Shown here: positions 38,074 to 51,200 of the stretch, piece by piece | Layout: each line of letters starts with the position of its first letter | Position numbering within the stretch: the stretch's first letter is position 1 | Source of the DNA: Hordeum vulgare subsp. vulgare | Lineage: Eukaryota; Streptophyta; Magnoliopsida; Poales; Poaceae | Direction of reading: 5' to 3' | Assembly: GCF_904849725.1 (NCBI RefSeq) | Contig: NC_058521.1 | Location: 339,310,638-339,374,637 of the forward strand | Length of the DNA stretch: 64,000 bases | The notes under the pieces: model-generated | The model's input: the letters and a program-made list of their open reading frames with translations, nothing else | Told to the model about the DNA's origin: nothing | Database searches by the model: none | Translations under genes and position numbers: made by a program

Positions 38074-39445
38074 GTTGCATCGTTCGGAATCCAACAAGGG
38101 TGATACCTCAGATCCCCTGATGTTACAACCACACAGTTACTTGACCATGTTACTCGGAACATTGATGAATATGTGTTAGGCGGGTGGATTCTCGCGTGGA
38201 TGTGTTGATGAATTAATTAAAATGTTAATGGATTTGGGTATTTTGACCTGGGTTGGTCGGAGACCTTTTTGCACTAACCGGCTACGCGGGAGTAGTTATG
38301 GGTACTCGGCGTCGTGGTATCAACCGAAGCTCTTCAGACGTCAGCAATGGAGTGGCGCGCGCTCGAGTTGTCTAGATGATCACCGTTCTTGTATAAGAGG
38401 TGCCAGGACTAACATCGGCCGCCCATGAAACGCGCATGAGTGCAAATGGTGATGGGCCCATGACCCCTGCGTGCTTAGGATTTAGACCAACGGGATGGCC
38501 TCTCTGTTGAGTCTAGGTCGGGCTGCGACGTGTCGATGTTCCAAGGCCGGGCATGACCGAGGAAAGTGTGTCCAACCAGAGTTTATCGAGCATGACGGGA
38601 AACTTGGTGCACCCCTGTATGGATGAAAATTAACTATTCGGATAGCCGTGTCCACAGTTACAGGACGACTTGGAGTTGTGGCCCGAATTTATACAACTAC
38701 AACTGTTACTTAACTAGAATGTTTGCTCCGGGATTGTTTCCTCGTAGGGAGACGAGGAAGAATCTCTAGGCGTAACTTTAATTAATATTGCTACAACAAT
38801 ATGACTATATTTGTGTATTAACTGTTCTACTCCCGTCTGTTGCTGCAAGACCCCTGAAGATGCTAGTCTTCGATAGGACTAGGCCTTCTATATCTATTCT
38901 CGCATTGCTGCAGTCAGTCCACATATAACTCCCTTCCTTTGATACTGATGCATACTTAGCATAGTTCTGATGTCAGTCTTGCGAGTACTTTGGATGAGTA
39001 CTCGCCGTTGCTTTGCTCCCCCTTTTCCCCTTGATCCGTTTCCGCGACCAAATGATGGAGCCCAGGAGATGGAGTATCCCACCGACAACGACTGCTACCC
39101 CCCCGATGGTGCGTAGTACTACGTGGAAGTCGCTGACAACCAGGAGTAGTTTAGGAGGTTCCCAGGCAGGAGGCCTCCCCTCGTTCGATCGCTTTATCTT
39201 TTGTGCTAGACTTCTCTAAGGCACGTCATGTTTTATGTCAGTACTCAGATATTTGTTGCTTCCGCTCACTCGTGTGTTTATCGAGCTTCTATATTCTATC
39301 CCTTGAGGCCCCTAGCTTGTAATATGAAGCTTGTATGTTTTATTTGTGTCTAGAGTTGTGTTGTGATATCTTCCCTTGAGTCCTTGAGCTTGATCGTACG
39401 CATTTACGTGTATGATTAGCATACGATCAAATCGAGGGCGTCACA
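38074..39445 (+). mobile_element. Element C 3' LTR, 5'-truncated (last 1.37 kb)
   Basis: GTTGCATCGTTCGGAATCC aligns to 23265-23283 of the 5' LTR and the match continues to the LTR end. The first 2.7 kb of the LTR and its polypurine tract are missing. The end is intact (GTCACA then ATTAG). It contains a shared-module copy at 38609-38660. Confidence 0.9.
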
Positions 39446-39450
39446 ATTAG

Positions 39451-39978
39451 TTCACGTCCGATATACGTAGATTATCCCCCTTTTAATCTTGCACTTGTAA
39501 GTTAGCCACCTCAAATAAATGCTTAGTCGCTTGCTGCAGCCTCACCACTTAACCATACCACACCCATTAAGCTTTGCTAGTCTTGATACCTTTCGAAATG
39601 AGATTGCTGAGTCCGTGTGGCTCTCAGATTACTACAACACCAGTTGCAGGTACAGGTAAAGCAATACTTTGACGTGAGCGCGATGATTATTCTATTTGGA
39701 GTTTCTTCTTCTTCTTCTTCATCAATCTAGGATGGGTTCCAGGCCAGTAGCGTGGGATAGCAAGGATGGATGTCGTTCTTTTATCCTTTGTTTTCGTCCG
39801 TAGTCGGAGCCTGCTCTTCTACATGATGGCTATATATATTATTGTACCGATGTGATCTTTATGTACCTTGTGGTGAGTGTAAGCCAATTCTGTATACTCA
39901 TCTCTTTAGTACATGTACTTGTAACGTGTCGAGGCCCTCGCGCTAAAATAAGGATAGGATCGCATCTTGGGCGTTAGA
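39451..39978 (+). mobile_element. Element B 5' LTR, part 3 (3' end)
   Basis: Continues B after element C and aligns with 51076-51648. It ends GGGCGTTAGA and lacks about 38 bp near its end (at about 39926) that both other B-family copies carry. Confidence 0.9.
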
Positions 39979-39981
39979 AGT

Positions 39982-39993
39982 TGGTATCAGAGC
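39982..39993 (+). other. Element B primer-binding site (iMet type)
   Basis: TGGTATCAGAGC is a perfect match to the usual plant iMet primer word, three bases after the 5' LTR. It fixes the orientation of B as plus. Confidence 0.9.
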
Positions 39994-42900
39994 AGTACCG
40001 ACCTAGGAGCCCCCTTGATTGATCGAACTTGGCCGAGTCGTGTTTAGTGAAAAACTTCTTTGTATGTAGTTATTTATAGGAGAGTAGGATTCTTTTTTCT
40101 CCTCTTCTATGCTCTAGTGAGGAATCTTGACATAATTTTTTTAATCCTACTCTTCTTCTCACTCAATTTTTTTAGGATCACGCGGATATTTTTGGAATCT
40201 ATATGATGTCGATGTGACGGAGTTCTCACTTGCTGCCTCCTGTCTGACTTGAATTGTTCCGGGGAGTTGAGCTCCAGGGGATTCTTGAGCACATCGTTAT
40301 CATTCAGATTTCTTAGTGTCTCAGGACGGAGGATGTTCGAAATTGCTTCAATACTAGTAGTGGCGAGAGGAGTCCGACATCCCCAGTACTGGTGCAGAGT
40401 GTCCGGATGCACTGCCATACTTAGTATCATTGTGTTTTCGAGGGTATGAGGTAGACGACTTTCCGACATCTCTGGTTGTGTGTTGACGGATATGATACAC
40501 TGGATGGGTTAGTGTTATTTCTAGGAGTTGAGTGATGTATTTTACTCCTTATATCCATGGACCCGATTGCATGACCAAAAATATTCGGGAGTTCTTAGGT
40601 GGGAATTCAAGTAGTTACTTATAGGACAATCTTCCAACAGATGCATGATGTGAGGTTGGGGTTTGATATTGAGCGGATTCGTTTGTTCACGGTCGTTTTT
40701 ATGGAGGACAATCTCGATATATGTCATCAGTATGCTTCATCAAGCCTCGTAGTTCGCTATGCCTAGGGAGCATATTCGAGCATCATTTCAATATGACAAC
40801 CCAATGTATGATCGAGCCCGTGCGAACCTATCCACGAAAATATTGAGCGAAATCTCTATCATATGTTTGTTCTGGCTAATTTGCAAGCCTCATCCTTTAT
40901 TTTTTTTACAGTATGGTAATTCAAGTTGCTTCGATGTCAAGTGGTAAATTCATATCTTTCCAAGAGGCGTTCTAATATTTTTATGGGAATGCTGATTCTT
41001 TTTCTCAATCAAGTGTTCTTATCAATTCATTTCAACCGCTGTGCTTCTCTTCCAATAAATTCTATCCTTTTCAATATCTGGAAGATCAATCTCTCATTTA
41101 TTTTCCGGAGTTCGTCTCATCTATTCCAAGTTGTCTTTGTTTTTTGCCTCCCTCCCTCCCTTTTTTTCAGTGATACAATTATCATCCAAGTGTATTTCTT
41201 TTCATGATGGTTCCGCTATCTTCTCTTCTGTGTTCTGTTCGGTGATTGATGTGAAGATTTTCAGGAGTTCTAAGTTCATAATTTTTCATTCTTGTTCTAT
41301 TTTCCGGTGGATTCAATTCAAGCTTTCAGTGTTCATCATATCCTTTTGGTAATTCTTATCAAGTGTTTATTGTTTTTCATCTCTCTCTATTCTATCCGGA
41401 GCATTCAAGATATCTCAGAGTTTCTTGTTTTCAACCCTTTCAATTATTTCGAGGTTCTCACCTCATCAAGTTTTCATTTGTATCGGTGCGATCTCTCTTT
41501 TCTAATCAATTGTTTCAATGGTGGTTTCTTTAGAGTGGGCCGATAACGTTTCTCACGATCTTACCTCGCTATTCTAAAATTTCTCGGAGATCTCTAATTC
41601 TTTTACAGTTTGACATAAGTATGATTTCCATCAGTCATATTCTTCTTCAAGACCGATCTGAATTAATTTCCTTCGTTGGCTCAACTTTCCTTATCATTAT
41701 TCTAGAGTGTCTCAGTAATTCTTGATGGTGTTTCTCGTCATCATTCTCAGCTTGGAAGTTTAAAAGAGTGTTTCTCTCAAATCTTATCTGTTCTTTTCAA
41801 GATTATCATTTCAGCTTTGTGTTATCCTCTCAATTGGTTTCGGTCATGAGTATTTCTTCCATATCTATCTGGTGCATTTCAGAGCTGTTTTCATTCTTGA
41901 TCCTCCGAAGGCCATCATTTCAGAAGATTTCTTCATTCTCAGCTTCCAGCTTTCATTCTGAAATTCTGCTCAATTGTTGTCTCTTCGTTCGTCTCTCAAT
42001 TATTCTGGTGCGTCGTTCAAGTTTTCTCTCAGGTGGATCAAGATGTCTTCATTCTCATGTACCTCTATTCAATCCTGGTATCCTTATTCATTTGCAAATT
42101 CTTATTGATGCCCTGTTAAATCTTTCCCTGATCAAATCATGCTCTTTTGTCCTCATGTAGCCCAATTATTTGTGCTATCCTCTTTCATTCCAAATTCTTA
42201 CCGATGGTTCGTTCAAAAATTCTTCAAGTCTATACTCTTTCTCTCTATCTCCAATCTTTTCAAGAAGAATAAGTGGTATGCTAAATCCGTTGCTTGTCAT
42301 CAATTTAACTTGATGAAGGATAAGAATAATGTAATTCTTATTTGGTTTCATCAAGTGATTTCAATTCTTCTTTCGGAGTGACTCATGATATCTATTCTAG
42401 ATTCTAATTTGTTCATGTTCTATTTTTCTGGAGTTCCAAGTTTTCTCAAGCATCACTTCGTGAAGCTTCATCTAAATCTGTGCAAGGCCTCAACCTTATT
42501 CTTTTTCAAGCTTTAATTCTTTTCTATCATCCTTCTATTCTGGAGGTCATTCATGGTGGTTCATCAAGATTTCAATTCATTCTCAAGTATTTTCAAGATT
42601 CTTGTTGGAGGACCTCAAGTATTCTTTCTCTTGCATTTAAAAGTGTAATTCTTCTTCCATTTTCCTGCAAGGTGGTGTTATAGCAGTCTTGTTAGTGGAG
42701 GAGTCTCGAAGAGAAGTTGTTCCAAGTATGAGATAAGTAAACTCACCAAATCCTTTGATCGTGAGATATTATAACCCATGGTTTCTTCAGTGAGTTATCT
42801 GGATTTAGATTTCACCTAAAGCTTTTCCTAAGGATTGCGACTATTATGGTGATTATGATTGATCCAAGTTCTCATCGTATCTTCTTGGTGTAAGAAGTTG

Positions 42901-43476
42901 TGCATATCTTGTTGCTTCCAATCAATCCTTGTTTCTGTTGGTGGCTGATTGTTACCTCATTATTTGAGATGGTTTTCATAAGTCCACTACAATCTTCTTG
43001 TTTTTATTTTTGATTTCCTACAACTCCATTCAATTATTCTCTCTAAGGGTGCTCTTCTAGTTCAATTGTGGTAGTATGTGTCATTTTCTTCTCCATTCTT
43101 TTCTTTCCAATGCTCAAGTTTCTATTCTCTTGTTAGGAGATGTTGTGATGTTGCTCTTTTTATATCAATCATCTCGGGTTTTCAAGATCATGTTCTTTCC
43201 TTGCTTATCAATTTAGTTGGTTTGGTGTGCATCTTGTCAAGATCTTTCCATCTTATCAAATCTTTGTCCTCAATTTCCTACCGAAGTGTTGGCGAAATTT
43301 TGTGTGAATTATTGCTTGTTTCTCATATCATTCTTCATCTTTTTGCAATCTTCAAGGATCATTCGTTTCACTTGTTTGTCAAAGAAGTGGCTAAGTTTTA
43401 CATATTTCTCTTTGTCATTCTCTCTCCCTTTCATTTTTAGATCTCGGGTCGAGATCTCTTGTTAGTGTAGGAGAGT
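39994..43476 (+). other. Element B internal domain, non-coding and pyrimidine-rich
   Basis: 3.5 kb with no gag or pol motif in any frame. From about 40920 to 43440 the plus strand is strongly T-rich with recurring words such as TTCATTCT, TTTCAAG and TCAAGTTTTC. The Phe/Ser/Leu-rich frames (for example 41768-42160) follow from this composition. The bases before the LTR (GTTAGTGTAGGAGAG, 43461-43475) are the likely but weak polypurine tract. Confidence 0.75.
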
Positions 43477-44098
43477 TGTTACAACCCGAGACCGAAGCTC
43501 TAGAAGATTCCCCTTTTATTCCGTTGTCGCCGTGTTAATTATTTGTTTGTTGTTTTCATCATGTCATCATGCCATTAAGTTTTTCTATGTCTCAAAAAAA
43601 TAAATTGCATGGATCTATTTAAATTGAGAAATTCAGATGATAAGTCTCTTGATAACATATCCACCCAATATTTTAGGGAGTTACTATAAAAATTATTCCA
43701 TTATTGTTTTTGGAATCACCCATGAACACAATTACATTTTAAACCCCCATATTCTCAAATTCTTTCATAACTCTCTCTTCCTTTTCTTCATTCAATATTT
43801 TTTCTTTTCTTTCTTTCTTCTTTAACTCAGTGAGAGAGATGAAGAGAGAGCCCATTCCAGTCGGCCATTTTGCAACCCAAGGCCCAGCCACCCCTCGTTG
43901 ATAACCCAAGCCAGCGCTGTTCCTCGCCTTTCCCCCGATCTCCTCTCCCTCCTCCCGACAGCGCCGCCTCCCTGCCCAACTTGCACGTGCTCAACCTATT
44001 CCCCCGATTCCTCCTTCCCTGCTCGCGCCGCCATAGAGGACTAGAGCCCCTCGCCTCCCTTGGCCTCATCCTAGCCTTCGTTCTGCGCCGCAGCTCCT
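43477..44098 (+). mobile_element. Element B 3' LTR, part 1
   Basis: Starts TGTTACAACCCGAGACCGAA, matching 8780 onward. Broken by element E; the last five bases CTCCT (44094-44098) are duplicated at 48293-48297. Confidence 0.9.
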
Positions 44099-45604
44099 TG
44101 CTACCTCTTGAACTTGCGTTAGTTTTCCCTGGAAGAGGAAAGGGTGATGGAATGAAGTAGATAAGTATTTCCCTCAGTTTATTGAGAACCAAGGTATCAA
44201 TCCAGCAGGAGGAACAAGCAATGCCCCAATCGTAGTACCTAGACAAATAACCAATCTCTGGCACCCAACGCTAAAAAGGGGTTTCAATCCCTTCAGAGTT
44301 ATTTGCAAGGATGAGATCTGATAGAGATAGATATAAAAGATTGCGGAAACAAAAGTAAATAAATTACAGGAAGGTATTTTTGGTTTATAGATCTGAAAGT
44401 ATAATATGGAAAATAGACCCGGGGGCCATAGGTTTCACTAGAGGCTTCTCTCATAAAGGAAAATAATACGGTGGGTGAACAAATTACTGTCGAGCAATTG
44501 ATAGAAAAACGAATAATTATGAATATATCTAAGGCGATGATTATGCATATAAGCATCACGTCCATGTAGAGTAGACCGAAGCAATTCTACATCTACTACT
44601 AGTACTCCACACATCGAGCGACTCCTGCCTGCATCTACAGTATTAAGTTCATGAAGAACGGAGCAACGCATTAAGTAAGATGACATGATGTACAGGGATA
44701 AACTCAAGCAATTTGATGAAAACCCCATCTTTTCATCCTCGATGTCAACAATACAATACGTGCCTCGCTACCCCTACCATGTCACTGGGCGAGGTCACCG
44801 CAAGATTGAACCCAGAACTAAGCACTTCTCCCATTGCAAGAATTACCAATCTAGTTGGCCAAACCAAACCAATAACTCGAAGAGACTTGCTCAGATATGA
44901 AATCATGCATATAAGAATTTAGAAGAGATTCAAATAATATTGATATATAATATGAACATAAACTCACAATTCATTGGATCTCTACAAACACACCGCAAAA
45001 TAGTATTACATCGGATAGATCTCCATGAAGATCATGAACAACAGGGTATTGAAGATCAAAGAGTGAGAAGAAGCCATCTAGCTACTAGTTATGGACCCGT
45101 AGGTCTGTGGTGAACTACTCACGCATCATCGAAGGGGCAATGGAGTTGATGCAGATGCCCTCCATGATCAATGCCCTCTCCAGCAGATTACCGAAAAAGG
45201 CTCCTAGATTGGATCTCACGGGAACAGAGGCTCCCCGCGGCGGAAAAGTATTTTCGTGGCTCTTTTTAGCGATGGGGGGAATATTTGGGAATTTATAGGC
45301 CAAAGAATAGGGTTAGGAGGCCTGTAGGGGACCCACAAGCTAGGTGGCGCGGCCACCCCCCTAGGGCACGCCCTGCAGGCTTGTGGCCTCTCGGAGATTT
45401 TATTCCGTTTGGACTCCGTTTAATATTCCTTATCCGCAATACTAAAAAACATGAAAAAAACAGAAACTGGCACTAGGCTCTAGATTAATAGGTTACTCCC
45501 AAAAAATAATAGAAAACAACATATTAATGCATATAAAACATCCAAAACAGATAATATAATAGCATGGAACAATAAAAAATTATATATATGTTGGAGACAT
45601 ATCA
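44099..45604 (-). mobile_element. Element E 3' LTR
   Basis: In plus-strand reading it runs from TGCTACCTCTTGAACTTG to GGAGACATATCA, followed by CATCCCCAAGCTT (45606-45618), the reverse complement of the Athila-type polypurine tract. Confidence 0.88.
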
Positions 45605-46711
45605 CCATCCCCAAGCTTAATTCCTGCTCGTCCTCGAGCAGGTAAATGATAAAAACAGAATTTTTGATGTGGAATGCTACCTAACATATTTATCCATGTA
45701 ATATTATCTATTGTGGCATTAATATTCAAATCCATAAGATTCAAAACAAAAGTCTAATATTGACATAAAAACAATAATACTTCAAGCATACTAATAAGGC
45801 AGTTGCTTCCTTTCAAAATAACATGGTCTTAGAATGTCATCCCTACAAAATCATATGGTGTGGCTATGCTCCATCTTCACCACAGAAAGTATCTAAGTCG
45901 TGCACAACCCCGATGAAAATCAAGCAATTGTTTCACACTTTTTATGTTCTCAAACCTTTTCAACTCTCACGCAATACATGAGTGTGAGCCATGGATATAG
46001 CACCATAGGTGGAATAGAGTATGGTGGAGGTTGCAAAAAGAAGTAGATAGTCTCACATCAACTAGGCATACCAACGGGCTATGGAGATGCCCATCAATAG
46101 ATATCAATGTGAGTGAGTAGGGATTGCCATGCAACAAATGCACTAGAGCTATAAGTGTATGAAAGCTCAAAAAGGAAACTTAGTGGTTGTGAAAAAGATG
46201 TAATTCCACAAGTTATATGAAAGTGACAAAATAGGAGACTCTCTATGAAGAACATGGTGCTACTTTTTTTGGTGGGCTTCTTTGGCCTCTTTTACTTTTT
46301 TATGGGCTTCGCTGGCCTCTTTTATTTTTTTGTAAAGTCCGGAGACTCATCCCAACTTGTGAGGGGATCATAGCTTCCATCATCCTTTTCTTACACGGGA
46401 CAATGTTCTAATAATGCAAATCATCACACTTTTATTTACTTACAACTCAAAAATTACAACTCGATATCTAGAACAAAATATGACTCTATAAGCAATATGG
46501 AAGTGATGGTGCGTGTCATAAAAATGAGACGGTGGTGTTGCATGGCAATATATCTCGGAATGGCTATAAAAATGCCATAATAGGTAGATATGGTGGTTGT
46601 TTTGAGGAAAATATATGGTGGCTATTTTGAGGAAGGTGGGTTTAATGTACCGGCGAGAGTTGCGCGCTACTAGAGAGGCTAGCAATGGTGGAAGGGTGAC
46701 AGTGCGTATAA
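45605..46711 (-). other. Element E internal remnant (3' part)
   Basis: 1.1 kb of non-coding Athila-type 3' internal sequence. Words near 46520-46680 on the minus strand (CCACCATATCTACCTATTAT, TTGCCATGCAACA) resemble 15070-15150 of A1. No coding capacity. Confidence 0.7.
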
Positions 46712-46735
46712 TCCCTCGGTTTGTTGAGAGCCAAA

Positions 46736-48292
46736 GTTGGTTTTCCCTTGAATAGGAAAGGGTGATGCAGCAAAGTAGATAAGTATTTCCCTCGGTTTGT
46801 TGAGAGCCAAAGTATCAATCCAGTAGGAGGAACAAGCAAGACCCCAATCGTAGTACCTACACAAATAATCAATCTCTTGCACCCAATGCTAAAAATGGGT
46901 TGTCAATCCCTTCAGAGTTATTTGCAAGGATGAGATCTAATACAGATAGATATATGAGATTGCGGAAACAAAAGTAAATAAATTGCAACAAGGTATTTTT
47001 AGTATTTTTGGTTTATAGATCTAAAAGTATAATATGGAAAATAGACCCGAGAGCCATATGTTTCGCTAGAGGTTTCTCTCATAAAGGAAAATAATACGGT
47101 GGGTGAACAAATTACTATCGAGCAACTGATAGAGAAGCGAATAATTATGAAGATATCTAAGGAAATTATTATGCATATAGGCATCATGTCAATGTCAAGT
47201 AGACCAAAATGATTCTACATCTACTATTATTACTCCACACATCCCCCGACTCCTGCCTGCATCTAGAGTATTAAGTTCATGAAGAACAGAGTAACTCATT
47301 AAGTAAGATAACATGATGTAGAGAGATAAACTCAAGCAATATGATGAAAACCCCATCTTTTTATCCTCGATGGCAACAATACAATACGTGCCGCGCTACC
47401 CCTACTATGTCACTGGGTGAGGACAACGCAAGATTGAACCCAAAACTAAGCACTTCTCCCATTGCAAGAATTACCAATCTAGTTGGCCAAACCAAACAAA
47501 TAACTCGAAGAGACTTGCTAAGATATGAAATCATGCATATGATAATTCAGAAGAGATTCAAATAACATTCACAAATAATCCTAACATAAACTCACAATTC
47601 ATCGCATCTCGACAAACACACCGCAAAAGAGTATTACATCAGATAGATCTCCATGAAGATCATGAAGAACATGGTATTGAAGATCAAAGAGAGAGAAGAA
47701 GCCATCTAGCTACTAGCTATGGACCTGTAGGTTTTTGGTGAACTACTCACGCATCATCGGAGGGGCAATGGAGTTGATGTAGATGCCCTCAATGATCAAT
47801 TCCCTCTCCGGCAGATTACGTGAAAAGGCTCCTAGATTGGATCTCACGGGAATAGAGGCTCCCGGCGGCAGAAAAGTATTTTCATGGCTCTTTTTAGCGA
47901 TGGGGGAATATTGGGGAATTTATAGGCCAAAGAATAGGGTTAGGAAGCCTGCAGGGGACCCACAAGCCACGGGACGCGACGACCCCCTAGGGCGCGCCCT
48001 GCAGACTTGTGGCCTCCCGGCAGGTGCCCTGCTCCCTACTCCAAGTCTTTTGGGTTTGTTCTTGTCCAAGAAAAATCATTCTCGATATTTTATTCCGTTT
48101 GAACTCCGCTTAATATTCCTTATGTGCAATATTCAAAAACGTGGAAAAACAGAAACTGGCACTAGGCTCTAGATTAATAGGTTAGTACCAAAAATAATAT
48201 AAAACAACATATTAATGCATATAAAACATCCAAAACAGATAGTATAATAGCTTGGAACAATAAAAAATTATAGATATATTGGAGACGTATCA
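46736..48292 (-). mobile_element. Element E 5' LTR, truncated at its 3' end
   Basis: The LTR start (GATACGTCTCCAATATATC on the minus strand) is intact at 48292. The LTR end breaks off at about 46736 in the AAAACCAAC block, before the GTAGCA terminus. A 24-bp piece of LTR (46712-46735) is repeated at the break. Confidence 0.82.
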
Positions 48293-48297
48293 CTCCT

Positions 48298-51200
48298 CCA
48301 TTGGCAGGAGCTCGCCCCATCGCCTATCTGCAGTAAGCCGCTGCGTGCAGCTTCGAGCTGAGCTCGCTGCCGACTCAACCCCTCCGCCGCTGCATCGCCT
48401 GGCCCTACCAACCTCGACCTCCTGCGCACGCGCCGCATTGATCCCCATCCATGTGCACGCCCGACCTTCCTCACCCCATGCTCCCCCATTGCTCGAGATC
48501 CTCCTTTGCTCCATGCCGCCCGAGTCTCTCCATGGCATGCTCCTCCTTGGCCCTCGTGCCATGACCCCGCCACCACGTCATCCTCCCCGTGCGCCTCGTC
48601 TGCCTCGCTGCCTCGCACCAGCCGGCCACCGGAGGTCACTGAACGCCGCCGACCCAGCTTGCCCTCGCCCTCCATCGCCCACTCGCTGTTGTAGTTGTTG
48701 CGCTACTGGAGTCGCGCCTTAGCCTCGCCTTAGCTGCCCTGGCGAGCTGCTCTATTCGATAGGCTTTCCTTGAAGCACACCCCGCTGCATGTTGGTCTCA
48801 TTGCCCCTTTGCAGTTGCCTTGGCCAGCTATCTCACCGACCACCATGTGTTTCCCCGTTTTGGTTGCTGCCACCAAGTCCCAAGAGATCATTTTGACGCC
48901 AAGTACCTCTACACAGGGATACACCAAGATCGACTACAAGACGCCTTCCTACTACTTGATCGCATCAATGCGAGGACGACTACCACCGACGTGTTCGACT
49001 ACCGTCACCGTGGATGCGACAAGACCAAGTAAACCACTACTTCCACGACGTCCTCGATGACGCCGAACATCTACGGAACGTGTAACACTACCGTCGCCAA
49101 GACCCGTGAACGACTACTTCCACTACGTCCGCAACGAATTGGTCCACCCCGAACCCACGCTTCAAAGGTTTAACCACCGAGACGATCACCCGTGGACCGA
49201 ATGCATTGTTGTATGAGATGCGATGTTGTTCATTTTGTAGATGCCATGCTAGTTGCAGGTACCCCTTATTCACGCCGCCGACACATGGGAACCCGGTAAC
49301 TGGGATCACCCCATCATTCTTGGAATGAAACACACACGCTCGCAATTCATTGGCACCGGTACCTCATCAAGTTATCGGGACCGGAACATTATCGTGGCAT
49401 CATTTCCATTTTGCCGCCATGGTTCCCTTTCATTCTCTGTGGCGACACATGCTTCATATCCTTCTTGCCAGTTTTTTCATAAAATTGCATGCATGTTGCA
49501 TTCATGGCATAATATCGTGTGTTGCACGTATCTTTTAACCGTAGCTACGTTCAATGTTCTTTGGTGTTAACCGGCTAGTATGATGTGTAGAATCACATGC
49601 TTCACCTCTTGCCATGTTTAAACAACATTTAATATTGCCGTGTAGATAAATGGGAGTGAACTAAATAATCCTTATGTGGAGTTTCGTCAATATGCAACTC
49701 GTTGCATATTGAGCTTCACTTCATGTGTAGTGTTTGATTGTTTTGATTTGCCATGCCATGCCTTGCATAATAGAAATGGACATGCATCATATTAGGTTGT
49801 GCATCATATCTTGCATGTGCCATGGTGAATATCATGTGTTTATTATTGTTTTCAGTTTGACTACGTCAGCTCGCCTGCTTCTCGATGGAGTTCCGCAAGC
49901 ATGTCAGATTGTGAGGATCCGTTTGACTACGTCAGTTCGCCTGCTTCACGGGTTCGTTCTTCTTCCAAGCAGGATCATAGGCAAGATGATCATTTCCCTA
50001 GATACCATTACTATCACTACCATGCTAGTTGTTTCGTTTCTATCGCTATGTCTCAATGCCTACCACCTGTTTAATAAACCTCCCAACATTGCCATGAAAA
50101 ACCTTCAACCTTTCTACAACCTAGCAAACCACTGATTGGCTATGTTACCGCTTGCTGAACCATGTGTTAGCATTGCTAGTTGTAGGTGTAGTTGCTTCCA
50201 TGTGATAACATGGGTTCCTTGTTATATCACCATATTAATGCTATTTAATTGAATGCACCTACATACTTGATAAAAGGTGGAAGGCTCGGCCTTTCTAGCC
50301 TGGTGTTTTGTTCCACCTATTCCACAACACTTTTGGCTACCGGTGTTATATTCCATAATTGAGCGCTTCTAACAAGATCGGGGTTGTTATGGGGACCCCC
50401 TTGATAATTTGTTTTAGTCGAAAACTGGTCTGGCAAGGCCCAACTTTGGTACAATTTGCCTAATAACTAATGGAATGCAAAGGGACAAATTAACCCGAGG
50501 ATAGTTAATCAACCCCCCGGGCTAGTGCTCCTCATGAGTGTTGGTCCAAAATGGGCTGCTTGCGAGGCCACCAGGAGAAAACTCGAGGTTTGGTTTTACT
50601 CATAGCTAGTCCCACCCGGTCATGTCCCGAGAACGAGATACACAACTCCTATCGGGTTTGTCGACACGTCGGGCGGCCTTGCTGGACTTGTTTTACCTTT
50701 TACGAAATATCTTGTGCATCGGGATTCCGGTGATGCTTTGGGCTATCTGAGAGTTGATGTTTTTCACTAAGGAATCCAAGGAGATCATGAGATTCATGAT
50801 CGAGGCTTTCTATGCAGCTTGGGGTAATTTGTGATGGAATAGTTGGAGCACCCCTGCAGGGTTAAATATTTCGGAAAGCCGTGGCCACGGTTATGTGGAA
50901 ACATGGAAACTTTGTTTAACATCCTGTTCTAGATAACTCTAAGTAAGCTTAATTAAAATATGCAAACTGTGTGCGTAACCATGATTTTCTCTCTCGCGAG
51001 TTACTTTCTCCGACCGAGGACACAGTGGGGTATGTTTGACGTAAATAGGTGTTTAGGACCATTCGTTTGATCATCATTAGTTCACGTCCTCTATGCGTAG
51101 ATCGTCCCCCTTTTAATCTTGCACTCACAAGTTAGCCTCATCAAATAAATGCTTAGTCGCTTGGTGCAGCCTTACCACTTAACCATACCACACCCATTAA

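Larger units (their letters stand above)
20582..39445 (+). mobile_element. Element C: long-LTR Gypsy-type element, non-coding, with nested Angela
   Basis: C starts TGTGACATCCCCGGATTATG and ends GAGGGCGTCACA. It is bounded by ATTAG at 20577-20581 and 39446-39450, and the copy of B at 51070 shows the uninterrupted site. It has a full 5' LTR of 4046 bp, an iMet-type primer site, a non-coding internal domain split by the Angela element (24839-33312), a 547-bp internal direct repeat, and a 3' LTR reduced to its last 1372 bp. No gag or pol is recognisable. Net size without Angela is about 10.4 kb. Confidence 0.9.
44099..48292 (-). mobile_element. Element E: internally deleted Athila-type LTR element, antisense
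   Basis: 4194 bp with CTCCT duplications (44094-44098, 48293-48297). Read on the minus strand it has the 5' LTR (48292 down to about 46736, missing its last bases), a 3' internal remnant (46711-45605) and a full 3' LTR (45604-44099) preceded by the purine tract. Primer site, gag and pol are gone. The LTRs are of the same family as the solo LTR at 4723-6305 (start TGATACGTCTCC, end GTAGCA). The 3' LTR lacks about 70 bp near 45393 that the 5' LTR keeps. Small frames on both strands are not genes. Confidence 0.9.

Noticed and set aside
41768..42160. Phe/Ser/Leu-rich membrane-like protein in the element B internal domain
   Set aside because: Result of the T-rich strand composition; no start context, no motif, and neighbouring frames look alike.
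48268..48722. Possible protein-coding gene (about 135-147 aa on both strands)
   Set aside because: The stretch is part of the B 3' LTR and has a collinear copy at 9420-9564 plus 17970-18240 in the 5' LTR where the frames are not conserved.
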